A stretch of 7,100 nucleotides of DNA, taken from the NCBI GenBank assembly GCA_030598625.1, contig JAUVPO010000094.1, forward strand, positions 1 to 7,100, read 5' to 3'. This document shows, in pieces, positions 1 to 5,390 of this stretch. The notes beneath the pieces were generated by a model. It searched no databases. It had not been told where the DNA came from and saw only the letters and a program-made list of their open reading frames with translations. Origin of the DNA: Deferribacteres bacterium. GTDB taxonomy: Bacteria; Nitrospirota; Thermodesulfovibrionia; UBA6902. How positions within the stretch are numbered: the stretch's first letter is position 1; each line of letters starts with the position of its first letter. Position numbers and translations under genes: made by a program.

Positions 1-539
1 CTGAAGGCGCGGCCATACTCGTGCTTGAAGAGCTTGACCACGCATTGAAGCGGGGCGCGGGGATTTACGCAGAATTATCCGGATACGGCGCTTCTTCCGA
101 TGCCTTGCATCAGACAAAGCCGAGCAGTGAGGGCGAGGCTAGCGCGATCAATAAGGCACTAAACGATGCTTCTGTTGGTATCGATAGAGTAGATTTTATA
201 AACGCCCATGCCACGTCAACCCCGCTTGGAGACGCGGCAGAGGCAGAGGCAATCAAAAAAGTATTCGGCAAGTATACAGATGGTATTCACGTAAGCTCGT
301 GCAAATCGATGTTAGGTCATATGCTTGGCGCTGCCGGGGCTTTAGAGGCTGCGATAACGGCTATTTCAATCAGCAGGAATATTATCACCCCGACAATCAA
401 TCTTGATAATCCCGATCCGGAATGTGATCTTAACTATGCGACTTCCGCTATTAATAAGGAGATAAATGTCGCGATCAGCAATTCATTCGGATTCGGGGGC
501 GTCAATGCAGTGTTGGTGCTTAAGAAGGTCGGGATATAA
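1..539 (+). CDS. fabF: Beta-ketoacyl-ACP synthase II (FabF), C-terminal part, 5' end outside window
   Basis: FabF condenses malonyl-ACP with a growing acyl-ACP in type II fatty acid elongation, in the cytoplasm. The frame is open from base 3 to the TAA at 537-539, and the first visible residues (EGAAILVLEELDHA) match the middle of the FabF family, so the GTG at base 21 is an internal valine and not the start. Two of the three catalytic residues of the Cys-His-His triad are visible: the His of NAHATSTPLGD (codon at 207-209) and the His of SCKSMLGHMLGAAGALEA (codon at 318-320), the latter preceded by the conserved Lys at 303-305. The family C-terminal signature NSFGFGGVNAVL follows. The nucleophilic Cys lies upstream of the window. 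About 179 of the usual ~410 residues are present, and nothing in them looks damaged. A FabB-type or other KAS paralogue is possible, but the motif wording fits FabF best. Confidence 0.93.
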   Translation, partial: EGAAILVLEELDHALKRGAGIYAELSGYGASSDALHQTKPSSEGEASAINKALNDASVGIDRVDFINAHATSTPLGDAAEAEAIKKVFGKYTDGIHVSSCKSMLGHMLGAAGALEAAITAISISRNIITPTINLDNPDPECDLNYATSAINKEINVAISNSFGFGGVNAVLVLKKVGI

Positions 540-562
540 TCCAGTTTATCCGGTGGATTTTT
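538..562 (+). terminator. Weak candidate terminator after fabF
   Basis: AATCCA (538-543) can pair with TGGATT (554-559) around a 10-base loop, followed by a run of five T (558-562). The stem has only two G-C pairs and overlaps the fabF stop codon and the last codon of the convergent gene. It would work for + strand transcripts only, since the minus strand lacks a T run after the stem. It is plausible but weak. Confidence 0.3.
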
Positions 563-1268
563 GCGATTTTAATGTCCTTATCCTCGCAAGTTCCTCCTGA
601 TAACCGTAAATATGGGCGCCGGCGCTGTAAGCATAAATAGGACCGTTTTTAAGTCCTGCTTCTTCGGCTACATATTGTTTAAGCAGTTCTATCCCTCCGA
701 GGTTGGAAGGGAATCCCGCCCATAAATCCCAGGAGCGAAAATAGCATGATACCGTCAGTACTAAATTGTCTTCCTTCGGTATGGATTTGAAGTCTAACAA
801 TCGCAGGCAAGGGGGATCAAAGTTACCGTCCTTTCCATAACACAGGTCATAATCTTCGGGAGCAGCAATTTCAACAACCGCCTGGTTGGTAAGCGGCGTT
901 TCCTTAAGCATTTCAATCGCCCGTTCCAGCTGGGTGCCGCCCTTTGGCATGGGATAGTGTATCCTGCTTGAATACCTGTAAGTCTCATTTTCAGAAAGTT
1001 CGGGGTCCATCAGATAATTTGCGAAATAATCTTCAATGTATTCCATTGTTGTAGGCGCCGGAAGCCCCAGGGCAGGGGGTATCACCGGTACAATGTCCTG
1101 GTCAGGATGCTCGATAAATACTGCCAGGCCGTGATACTGGAGGCGGTACTGTTCTTTTTCAAATGAACCTCTTTGTATTTCCTGGGTATAGGAGTTATCG
1201 AATATATTGTAGATCAGTTGAAACCACGCATCGGATATTGTTTTAGCCTTCAGGAAAAAAGGGAACAT
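546..1268 (-). CDS. Thymidylate-synthase-fold protein, archaeal/methanogen-like type
   Basis: This is a 240-residue member of the thymidylate synthase / dCMP hydroxymethylase fold, which methylates or hydroxymethylates a pyrimidine nucleotide using methylene-tetrahydrofolate or an archaeal C1 carrier. Numbered from the ATG, the visible motifs are: the nucleophile in DPPC (C154); FRSWDLWAGFPSN (178-189), which aligns without gaps to the E. coli RS-x-D...G-x-P-x-N block (R166, S167, D169, N177 = R178, S179, D181, N189); and AHIYGY (H219, Y221 = H207, Y209). N189 fits a uracil rather than a cytosine base. Differences from ThyA: His147 is Leu155, Gln165 is Phe177, and the partner-subunit Arg126-Arg127 pair aligns with Asn-Gln (127-128). 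The compact length and wording resemble methanogen-type synthases as I remember them. A longer frame opens at a GTG two codons upstream, but it sits one base from the SD; the ATG has ideal spacing. It is last in the three-gene minus-strand set, 69 bases after ispH-ubiA. True thymidylate synthase activity is likely but not certain. Confidence 0.78.
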   Translation of the reverse strand: MFPFFLKAKTISDAWFQLIYNIFDNSYTQEIQRGSFEKEQYRLQYHGLAVFIEHPDQDIVPVIPPALGLPAPTTMEYIEDYFANYLMDPELSENETYRYSSRIHYPMPKGGTQLERAIEMLKETPLTNQAVVEIAAPEDYDLCYGKDGNFDPPCLRLLDFKSIPKEDNLVLTVSCYFRSWDLWAGFPSNLGGIELLKQYVAEEAGLKNGPIYAYSAGAHIYGYQEELARIRTLKSQKSTG

Positions 1269-1275
1269 CTGCACT

Positions 1276-1281
1276 CCTCCT
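1276..1281 (-). promoter_or_regulatory. Ribosome binding site fixing the start of the thymidylate-synthase-like gene
   Basis: On the minus strand the sequence reads AGGAGG, A, GTG, CAG, ATG. The SD lies 1 base from the GTG (1272-1274) but 7 bases from the ATG (1266-1268). This favours the ATG as the start and removes two residues from the longest frame. Confidence 0.75.
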
Positions 1282-1337
1282 TTTATGGGACCGTTTATCG
1301 TAACATTCAGACAGAATGAATTGAAAGAGTGAAATAG

Positions 1338-3065
1338 TTATGTTAACCGCCATAAATAGGTAACAAGACCCGTAAGGATAAAATTACTGTCTATGATTGC
1401 CTCGAATAACCTGCCCGCCTGGATTCGCTGTTTCTGAAAAGCGTACAGACACATCACCATAAATGCAGGCGATAGAATAAGATAGTAACCAAGCGTCGGC
1501 GCAAGTCCAGAAACCGCGGATGAAAACATAACAGCCCCGATAATTACAGTAAGGACCAGCAACATCCCAAGTGTCCGTTTCTGCCCTATCAGTATAGGAA
1601 TTGTTTCCCTGCCGACTATTCTATCACCCTCTATGCTTACAATATCAAATATAACTGATCGCATAAATACAGTTAAAATAACAAATACTAAAATTATCAT
1701 GGACTGAAGTGAAAAATATATTTCCTGTTTCAATATGGGTATCATGATCATGACCCATGCCCATGCAAGCGCTACGAAGATGTCCTTTGAACCGGGGAAA
1801 TCTTTAAGCCTTTTGTATTTTATGAGTGACGAAAGCTTTTCAGGGAGGATCCTTATACTGTATATAATGCCCATAAGATAAGAAAACAAGAGAAAGACAA
1901 AGGCGATAATACCAACCAGATACGCCAAATATAAAGAAGTAAATGCCGCTATGGTTGCGGAAAGGATCAGAGGTTTCCCATAATCCCTGAAAAAACCTGT
2001 TCGAGTCGGGTCGAAAAATTCATCTTTTAATCGTTCAGTATATCTGTTATAAATATGTACTGCAAAGACATAAAAGAAGGCAATAGATAAAATGGTAGGG
2101 GAAGGTTTGATATCCTGAAAGACCAGACTTGTGTAACACATGCTGACAGCGCCGAGACTCAAATAGAGGGTGCTTTCTACAATAAAATCGCCGACGCTTT
2201 CAAGGAATCTATATAATCTGCTCTTTCTCTTCTTCAATAGATACTTTATCTTGTCTATTACTTTGTTGATTACCCAGTTGGGAGTTGAAGCGCCGGCCAT
2301 TAAGCCGATGTTTTCATATTGTTCCATGCCAAGGTTATCAAGCTCATCCTCGTGTTCGATATGAAAAGACGGGATACCGACGGACAAAGAAATTTCGTAT
2401 AGTCTTCTTGTGTTGGCGCTGTTTTTCCCCCCGACAACAACCATTGCGTCAACTTCTTTCGCGAGTTCCAGTACCTCTTTTTGCCTCATATTGGTTGAGT
2501 CGCAAATGGTGTCAAAAATCTTAACGTCGGGGATCTTCTTCTTTATTTTTTCGATTATTTCCTGAAAAATTTTTCTGTCCTGTGTTGTCTGGGCAATAAT
2601 ACAGGCTTTATCCAGTTCAGGTAAGTTATCAATATCAGCAATATTTTCTACTACAAAACCGTTTCCGTCCGTGTAACCGAGTAACCCGTTTACCTCGGCA
2701 TGTCCCCTGTCGCCAATAATAATCGCCTTGTATCCCTGCCGTATTTCCTTTTTAATTATGGCATGCGCCTTTGCAACATGAGGACATGTTGCGTCACATA
2801 TAATATTCCCTGCCTCTTTTATTTTTTTTCGTTCATCGGGAGTTACTCCGTGCGCCCTTAAAACCACGGTTGCATTGGAGACGGAATTGTCATCAAGAAT
2901 TTCCACCCCCTTTTGTTTAAGCATTTCTATTGCCTGCGGATTATGAACAAGAGGTCCATATGTATATAATTTCCCTTTCTTTTCATTGGCTGCATCGAGG
3001 ACTATGTTCATCGCCCGCCGCACTCCCATGCAGAACCCGGCGGTTTTGGCAAGTTTTATCTTCAA
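1338..3065 (-). CDS. ispH: IspH (HMBPP reductase) fused to a UbiA-type prenyltransferase domain
   Basis: A single uninterrupted 575-residue frame holds two enzymes. Residues 1 to about 280 are a complete IspH, the last MEP-pathway enzyme, which reduces HMBPP to IPP and DMAPP with a [4Fe-4S] cluster. Cluster ligands C12 (AGFCMGVRRA), C94 (CDATCPHV) and C188 (DTICDSTN) are present, as are H41, H72, H122, E124, the Thr pair 160-161, S216-A217-N218 and S260 (AGASTPNW). Residues about 285-575 form a polytopic membrane domain with roughly eight or nine hydrophobic segments (about 293-315, 323-339, 365-405 as two, 428-445, 453-473, 498-517, 522-543, 556-573). It is of the UbiA family: motif 1 is NRYTERLKD (340-348; canonical NDxxDxxxD, here N340, E344, D348), then LKDFPGSKDIFVALAW (420-435), then motif 2 FDIVSIEGD (473-481) followed by GRETIPILIG. 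UbiA enzymes transfer polyprenyl groups to aromatic or lipid acceptors. The start is a TTG 9 bases after GGAG; the preceding gene's stop overlaps the SD. The acceptor is unknown. Confidence 0.93.
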   Translation of the reverse strand: MKIKLAKTAGFCMGVRRAMNIVLDAANEKKGKLYTYGPLVHNPQAIEMLKQKGVEILDDNSVSNATVVLRAHGVTPDERKKIKEAGNIICDATCPHVAKAHAIIKKEIRQGYKAIIIGDRGHAEVNGLLGYTDGNGFVVENIADIDNLPELDKACIIAQTTQDRKIFQEIIEKIKKKIPDVKIFDTICDSTNMRQKEVLELAKEVDAMVVVGGKNSANTRRLYEISLSVGIPSFHIEHEDELDNLGMEQYENIGLMAGASTPNWVINKVIDKIKYLLKKRKSRLYRFLESVGDFIVESTLYLSLGAVSMCYTSLVFQDIKPSPTILSIAFFYVFAVHIYNRYTERLKDEFFDPTRTGFFRDYGKPLILSATIAAFTSLYLAYLVGIIAFVFLLFSYLMGIIYSIRILPEKLSSLIKYKRLKDFPGSKDIFVALAWAWVMIMIPILKQEIYFSLQSMIILVFVILTVFMRSVIFDIVSIEGDRIVGRETIPILIGQKRTLGMLLVLTVIIGAVMFSSAVSGLAPTLGYYLILSPAFMVMCLYAFQKQRIQAGRLFEAIIDSNFILTGLVTYLWRLT

Positions 3066-3073
3066 TTCATAAA

Positions 3074-3082
3074 TCTCCTTCA
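3074..3082 (-). promoter_or_regulatory. Ribosome binding site of ispH-ubiA, overlapping the upstream stop codon
   Basis: The minus strand reads TGAAGGAGATTTATGAATTGAAG. The TGA stop of the aminotransferase (3082-3080) runs directly into AAGGAG. The in-frame start is the TTG at 3065-3063, 9 bases downstream of GGAG. The nearer ATG (3070-3068) is in another frame and stops after two codons (ATG AAT TGA), so it cannot be the gene start. The arrangement suggests translational coupling with the aminotransferase. Confidence 0.75.
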
Positions 3083-3940
3083 GTGGTTTTTTACGTAATC
3101 GGCAACCTCTTTCTTGTAAGCTTTATGCAGCAATTTTGTAATATTGCCTTTTTTTGTGCCAATTTTTGTACCATCAACATGTGATACCGGCATGACTTCC
3201 ATAGTGGTATTTGAGATAAACACCTCTCGTGAATTTAATAGATCTTCTTTTTTAAATCTTCCTTCATTAATTTCAATTCCGGACTCTCTTGCAATATCCA
3301 GGATTGACTTTCTGGTTATTCCGTCCAGAATTCCGACCCCGGTTTCGGGGGTGTGAAGAATATTATCTTTAACAAAGAAAATATTGCTTATTGTCCCTTC
3401 TGCAAGATGACCTCTGTAATTAAGCATTATTGCCTCGTATGCGCCTTTGTCTTTTGCCTCTCTTTTCGCGAGGATGTTATTTAAAAAATTAAGAGATTTT
3501 ATTGCGGGATTAAGGGCCCCCCTGAAATTCCGGCATGTATTAACTATTGCGACCTTTATCCCCTTTTGATAGTATTGCTCCGGATAATTTTTGAATTTAT
3601 TGGAAATTATCACAAATGTTGGTCTGCGGCATAGACCTGGGTCCAAACCTATAGGGCCGGCGCCCCTTGATATGGTTATCCTTATAACGGCCTCTTTTTG
3701 CCTGTTTGCCCTTAGTGTTGTGTAAACAGTTTTTTTTATCGCTTCAGGCCCCTTGGGAATTGTCAGGCCTATCATGGATGCCGAACGGAAAAGTCTGTCT
3801 ATATGCTCATCGAGCTTAAAAACAACACCATTATATGCCCTCAAGGTTTCATAAATCCCGTCACCATAGAGAAAGCCGTGGTCAAAAACGGAAATAAGGG
3901 CTTTACTCTTTGAAACAAGTTTATTGTTGAGATAAAGCAT
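3080..3940 (-). CDS. Class IV PLP-dependent aminotransferase (IlvE / D-amino-acid aminotransferase / PabC family)
   Basis: A 286-residue fold-type IV PLP enzyme of ordinary family length. Visible signatures: FDHGFLYGDGIYETLR (19-34); HIDRL with the phosphate-binding R49; the Schiff-base lysine K148 in IKSLNFLNNILAKREA (147-162); GHLAEGTISNIFFV (177-190) with E181, which contacts the PLP pyridine nitrogen; GITRKSIL (207-214); and SNTTMEVMPV (243-252), where the TxxEVxPV form is closer to branched-chain and D-amino-acid aminotransferases than to aminodeoxychorismate lyase. RGAGPIGLDP (92-101) is also seen in lyase-like members, so substrate is not decided. No pabA/pabB neighbour is in the window. 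It opens the three-gene minus-strand set, and its TGA stop is 14 bases from the ispH-ubiA start. The ATG start fits the family N terminus, but no Shine-Dalgarno sequence precedes it; a TGATAA element lies 8 bases upstream. Likely role: amino-acid transamination; pABA formation is the main alternative. Confidence 0.87.
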   Translation of the reverse strand: MLYLNNKLVSKSKALISVFDHGFLYGDGIYETLRAYNGVVFKLDEHIDRLFRSASMIGLTIPKGPEAIKKTVYTTLRANRQKEAVIRITISRGAGPIGLDPGLCRRPTFVIISNKFKNYPEQYYQKGIKVAIVNTCRNFRGALNPAIKSLNFLNNILAKREAKDKGAYEAIMLNYRGHLAEGTISNIFFVKDNILHTPETGVGILDGITRKSILDIARESGIEINEGRFKKEDLLNSREVFISNTTMEVMPVSHVDGTKIGTKKGNITKLLHKAYKKEVADYVKNH

Positions 3941-4033
3941 GAATCAGTTTATCACGACAACAATGTATTTTCCACCTGCAATTAAAGTTTTAATAACTCA
4001 ATATGTTGTTTTATTTGAATAAATTTAGCTGTA

Positions 4034-4063
4034 TTGACCTATTTGTCATATAATCTCTAAAAT
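4034..4063 (+). promoter_or_regulatory. Candidate sigma-70-type promoter for the rubredoxin gene
   Basis: TTGACC (4034-4039) and TAAAAT (4058-4063) are spaced by 18 bases, in the AT-rich divergent region between the aminotransferase and rubredoxin genes. A perfect TATAAT also occurs at 4049-4054, but the sequence 17 bases upstream of it (AGCTGT) is a poor -35, so the first pair is preferred. Initiation near 4070 would give a leader of about 65 bases. No equally good promoter was found on the minus strand for the aminotransferase. Confidence 0.5.
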
Positions 4064-4074
4064 ATTCGATAAAA

Positions 4075-4115
4075 CCCCGGCCTGAGATTTTTTACTGAGG
4101 ATAACCGGGACGGGG
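4075..4115. other. GC-rich hairpin in the rubredoxin leader; possible terminator on the minus strand
   Basis: CCCCG (4075-4079) pairs perfectly with CGGGG (4111-4115). After a single G/A mismatch, CCTG (4081-4084) pairs with CGGG (4106-4109) through one G-U pair. The loop is 21 bases. On the + strand this would fold in the 5' leader, 11 bases ahead of the rubredoxin SD. Read on the minus strand the stem is followed by TTTTAT, so it could instead stop antisense read-through from the RNase Z-like gene before the aminotransferase. Which role applies is not decided by sequence. Confidence 0.4.
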
Positions 4116-4126
4116 ATTTACAGCAT

Positions 4127-4132
4127 AGGAGG
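4127..4132 (+). promoter_or_regulatory. Ribosome binding site of the rubredoxin gene
   Basis: A perfect AGGAGG with 5 bases to the ATG at 4138. It confirms the start of a gene short enough to be overlooked. Confidence 0.85.
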
Positions 4133-4137
4133 AACAA

Positions 4138-4299
4138 ATGGAAAAATGGAAATGTTCTGTTTGCGGTTATGTTTATGACCCGGAGGCTGGAGACCCTGAC
4201 GGCGATATCCCGCCAAACACCCCGTTTGAAAAGCTGCCTGATGACTGGGTCTGCCCTGTCTGCGGGGCTGCAAAGGATCAGTTTGAAAAAGTCGACTAA
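4138..4299 (+). CDS. Rubredoxin
   Basis: A complete 53-residue rubredoxin, a small cytoplasmic one-electron carrier with a mononuclear Fe(SCys)4 centre. All four ligands are present in the two family knuckles: C6 and C9 (KCSVCGYVYDP) and C39 and C42 (WVCPVCGAAKDQFE). The linker carries the usual acidic DPDGDIPPNTPFEKLPDDW stretch, with the aromatic residues (W4, Y11, Y13, F30, W37, F49) typical of the hydrophobic core. Length is normal for the family. AGGAGG at 4127-4132 lies 5 bases before the ATG. It stands alone on the + strand with its own candidate promoter. Its partner oxidoreductase is not in the window; in anaerobes rubredoxins typically serve superoxide reductase, rubrerythrin or rubredoxin:oxygen oxidoreductase systems. 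Confidence 0.96.
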   Translation: MEKWKCSVCGYVYDPEAGDPDGDIPPNTPFEKLPDDWVCPVCGAAKDQFEKVD

Positions 4300-4344
4300 G
4301 TTCTGAATATTGACGCGTTGAGTGGCTTACTTCCTGAACTCGAC
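4291..4344. repeat. Imperfect inverted repeat across the convergent stop codons
   Basis: GTCGA (4291-4295) plus GTTC (4300-4303) can pair with GAACTCGAC (4336-4344), with a 4-base bulge and a loop of about 32 bases. The structure spans the stop codons of rubredoxin and the RNase Z-like gene. There is no T run, so it is not a standard terminator, and half of each arm is coding sequence. It may be coincidental. Confidence 0.25.
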
Positions 4345-5292
4345 TTCTGCTTCCCGTATTAATTTTTCGGAATTATTGGTATATCTTGGTGAAAAATGAA
4401 CCGGTACCAGTTTTCCGACGCATGCCTCTCTTGCTATACTGCCTGCTTCTTTAGCAGTGAGATGATACCGTTCCCTCGCTCTTTTTCTGTCTTCGTCCAG
4501 GAAAAATGTTTCTATGTAAAGGACATCTGAATTTTTTACGAGTTCAACAATTTTATTTCGATTATTTTCACTGCCGGCGACATCAACGACGTAAGAAATT
4601 TTCTGCCCTTTGGTTATACCGGCAATATCTTTAACTTCTGAAAAAGCATACGTTTTTTCTTTGACTGTAAAAATACTGTCGGATTTATTTTCCCGTATGG
4701 CCAGTTTAAGTTCTCCAAGCCACGCGCCGACCGTGAGGTTTAATTTGCTGAGTTTGGACTTATCAATGTTTATATGATAGTCCTCCTCAAGGCTGAATGC
4801 CAGACAGGGTATTTGATGATCGAGGACCGCGGCTGAAACATTAAAAAATGTATCTTTAATAAGAACTCCGTCAAAAGGTTCTGTCCCCGACTCTTCAGGA
4901 ATAAAAGAGTTTTGTGCCTTGAAATTTGTTCTCCTGATTGATTTTTCCGTTACTTCCGATACTTCGATGGTCAGCGGGTAATCCCCTATGAGGTTCCAGG
5001 TATAGCCTCGAAGTTTACCCTTTACACAGTCTATAAATCCTTCCGGTCCATACAGTTTTAAAGGGTTCTCTTTTTTCAGGCAAACTCTCAAGATACTGTC
5101 AAATCCAATAAAATGATCAACATGGGTATGTGATACAAAAATATTAGTTGTCTTAAGAACATCTCTTGCCGAGAGACCCGTGGTATAACCGAGGTCAAAC
5201 AGTAATGAGCGCCCCTCCCTAAGGAGCCTAACATAAAGGCCCGGATCATCAAATGGGCCGTTCAGAAGCCTTGCGTGGAAAGATGTTTTCAT
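4327..5292 (-). CDS. RNase Z-like metallo-beta-lactamase-fold hydrolase
   Basis: A 321-residue MBL-fold protein of the RNase Z (tRNase Z / ElaC) branch; true RNase Z removes 3' trailers from tRNA precursors using two zinc ions. Metal and catalytic residues visible: SHTHVDH (H55, H57, D59, H60), DHQIPCLAFSLEE with H159, D237 in VVDVAGS, and H299 in HFSPRY. The segment ETFFLDEDRKRARERYHLT (261-279), continuing with AKEAGSIAREA, closely tracks the RNase Z segment with the E-x-F and HST-x-xxA features. Differences: the usual GDT around the metal-bridging Asp is VDV here, and the HST triad reads HLT (277-279). GPEGF (82-86) matches the family's GPxG element. Length is slightly above E. coli RNase BN/Z (about 305). 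It converges on rubredoxin and diverges from galT. No SD precedes the ATG, but TATAAT lies 5 bases upstream. A related RNA or phosphoesterase hydrolase is the alternative. Confidence 0.8.
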   Translation of the reverse strand: MKTSFHARLLNGPFDDPGLYVRLLREGRSLLFDLGYTTGLSARDVLKTTNIFVSHTHVDHFIGFDSILRVCLKKENPLKLYGPEGFIDCVKGKLRGYTWNLIGDYPLTIEVSEVTEKSIRRTNFKAQNSFIPEESGTEPFDGVLIKDTFFNVSAAVLDHQIPCLAFSLEEDYHINIDKSKLSKLNLTVGAWLGELKLAIRENKSDSIFTVKEKTYAFSEVKDIAGITKGQKISYVVDVAGSENNRNKIVELVKNSDVLYIETFFLDEDRKRARERYHLTAKEAGSIAREACVGKLVPVHFSPRYTNNSEKLIREAEVEFRK

Positions 5293-5297
5293 GGAAA

Positions 5298-5303
5298 ATT
5301 ATA
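5298..5303 (-). promoter_or_regulatory. TATAAT element directly upstream of the RNase Z-like start
   Basis: A perfect minus-strand TATAAT ends 5 bases before the ATG at 5292, so initiation 6-7 bases downstream would fall on the start codon itself and give a leaderless mRNA. No clear -35 was found at 16-18 bases; TTGTTA lies 21 bases upstream. The region is so AT-rich that chance occurrence is a real possibility. Confidence 0.35.
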
Positions 5304-5316
5304 ATTTAATTAATGA

Positions 5317-5322
5317 TATAAT
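5317..5322 (+). promoter_or_regulatory. Candidate -10 element for galT
   Basis: TATAAT on the + strand in the divergent 5293-5390 region, about 65 bases ahead of the galT SD. No good -35 is seen at 16-18 bases upstream, and base composition makes chance matches likely. Confidence 0.25.
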
Positions 5323-5380
5323 ATTAACAAAATTCAAAATATGAAACTTAAAAAATGAAATTCCGATTTTAATTTTTTTT

Positions 5381-5385
5381 GGAGG
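5381..5385 (+). promoter_or_regulatory. Ribosome binding site fixing the galT start
   Basis: GGAGG lies 5 bases before the ATG at 5391. The same frame is open back to a TTG at 5379, but that codon overlaps the SD and is preceded only by a run of eight T, so the ATG is the start. Confidence 0.85.
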
Positions 5386-5390
5386 TTTTA

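Larger units (their letters stand above)
3941..4137. other. Divergent intergenic region between the aminotransferase and rubredoxin genes
   Basis: The 197 bases are AT-rich up to about 4073 and then carry a GC-rich block. They contain the candidate rubredoxin promoter, the hairpin and the rubredoxin SD described separately. The part nearest the aminotransferase (3941-4030) shows no SD and no convincing promoter, and no small open frame with an SD was seen. Confidence 0.6.

Noticed and set aside
21..539. GTG at base 21 as a gene start
   Set aside because: The reading frame and FabF homology continue upstream to base 3, so this codon is an internal valine.
794..988. Minus-strand 64-residue open frame inside the thymidylate-synthase-like gene
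   Set aside because: It is a shifted-frame shadow of a gene with clear conserved motifs.
1269..1274. GTG start adding two residues to the thymidylate-synthase-like protein
   Set aside because: It lies one base from the SD, while the ATG at 1268 has 7-base spacing.
1304..1318. CATTC / GAATG hairpin between ispH-ubiA and the thymidylate-synthase-like gene
   Set aside because: A five-pair stem with a five-base loop and no T run is too weak to call a terminator or regulatory element.
4049..4054. Perfect TATAAT as the main rubredoxin -10
   Set aside because: There is no usable -35 at 16-18 bases upstream; TTGACC-18-TAAAAT is the better-supported pair.
5341..5358. Five-codon ATG...TGA frame (MKLKK) upstream of galT, as a leader peptide
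   Set aside because: It has no SD, is AT-rich, and has no attenuator-like hairpin; a short frame like this is expected by chance.
5352..5380. A/T-only stem and T8 run before the galT SD as a terminator
   Set aside because: The stem has almost no G-C pairs, and the T run belongs to the leader of galT, where termination would make little sense.
5379..5390. TTG start adding four residues to GalT
   Set aside because: It overlaps the SD itself; the ATG at 5391 is correctly spaced and begins the conserved family N terminus.
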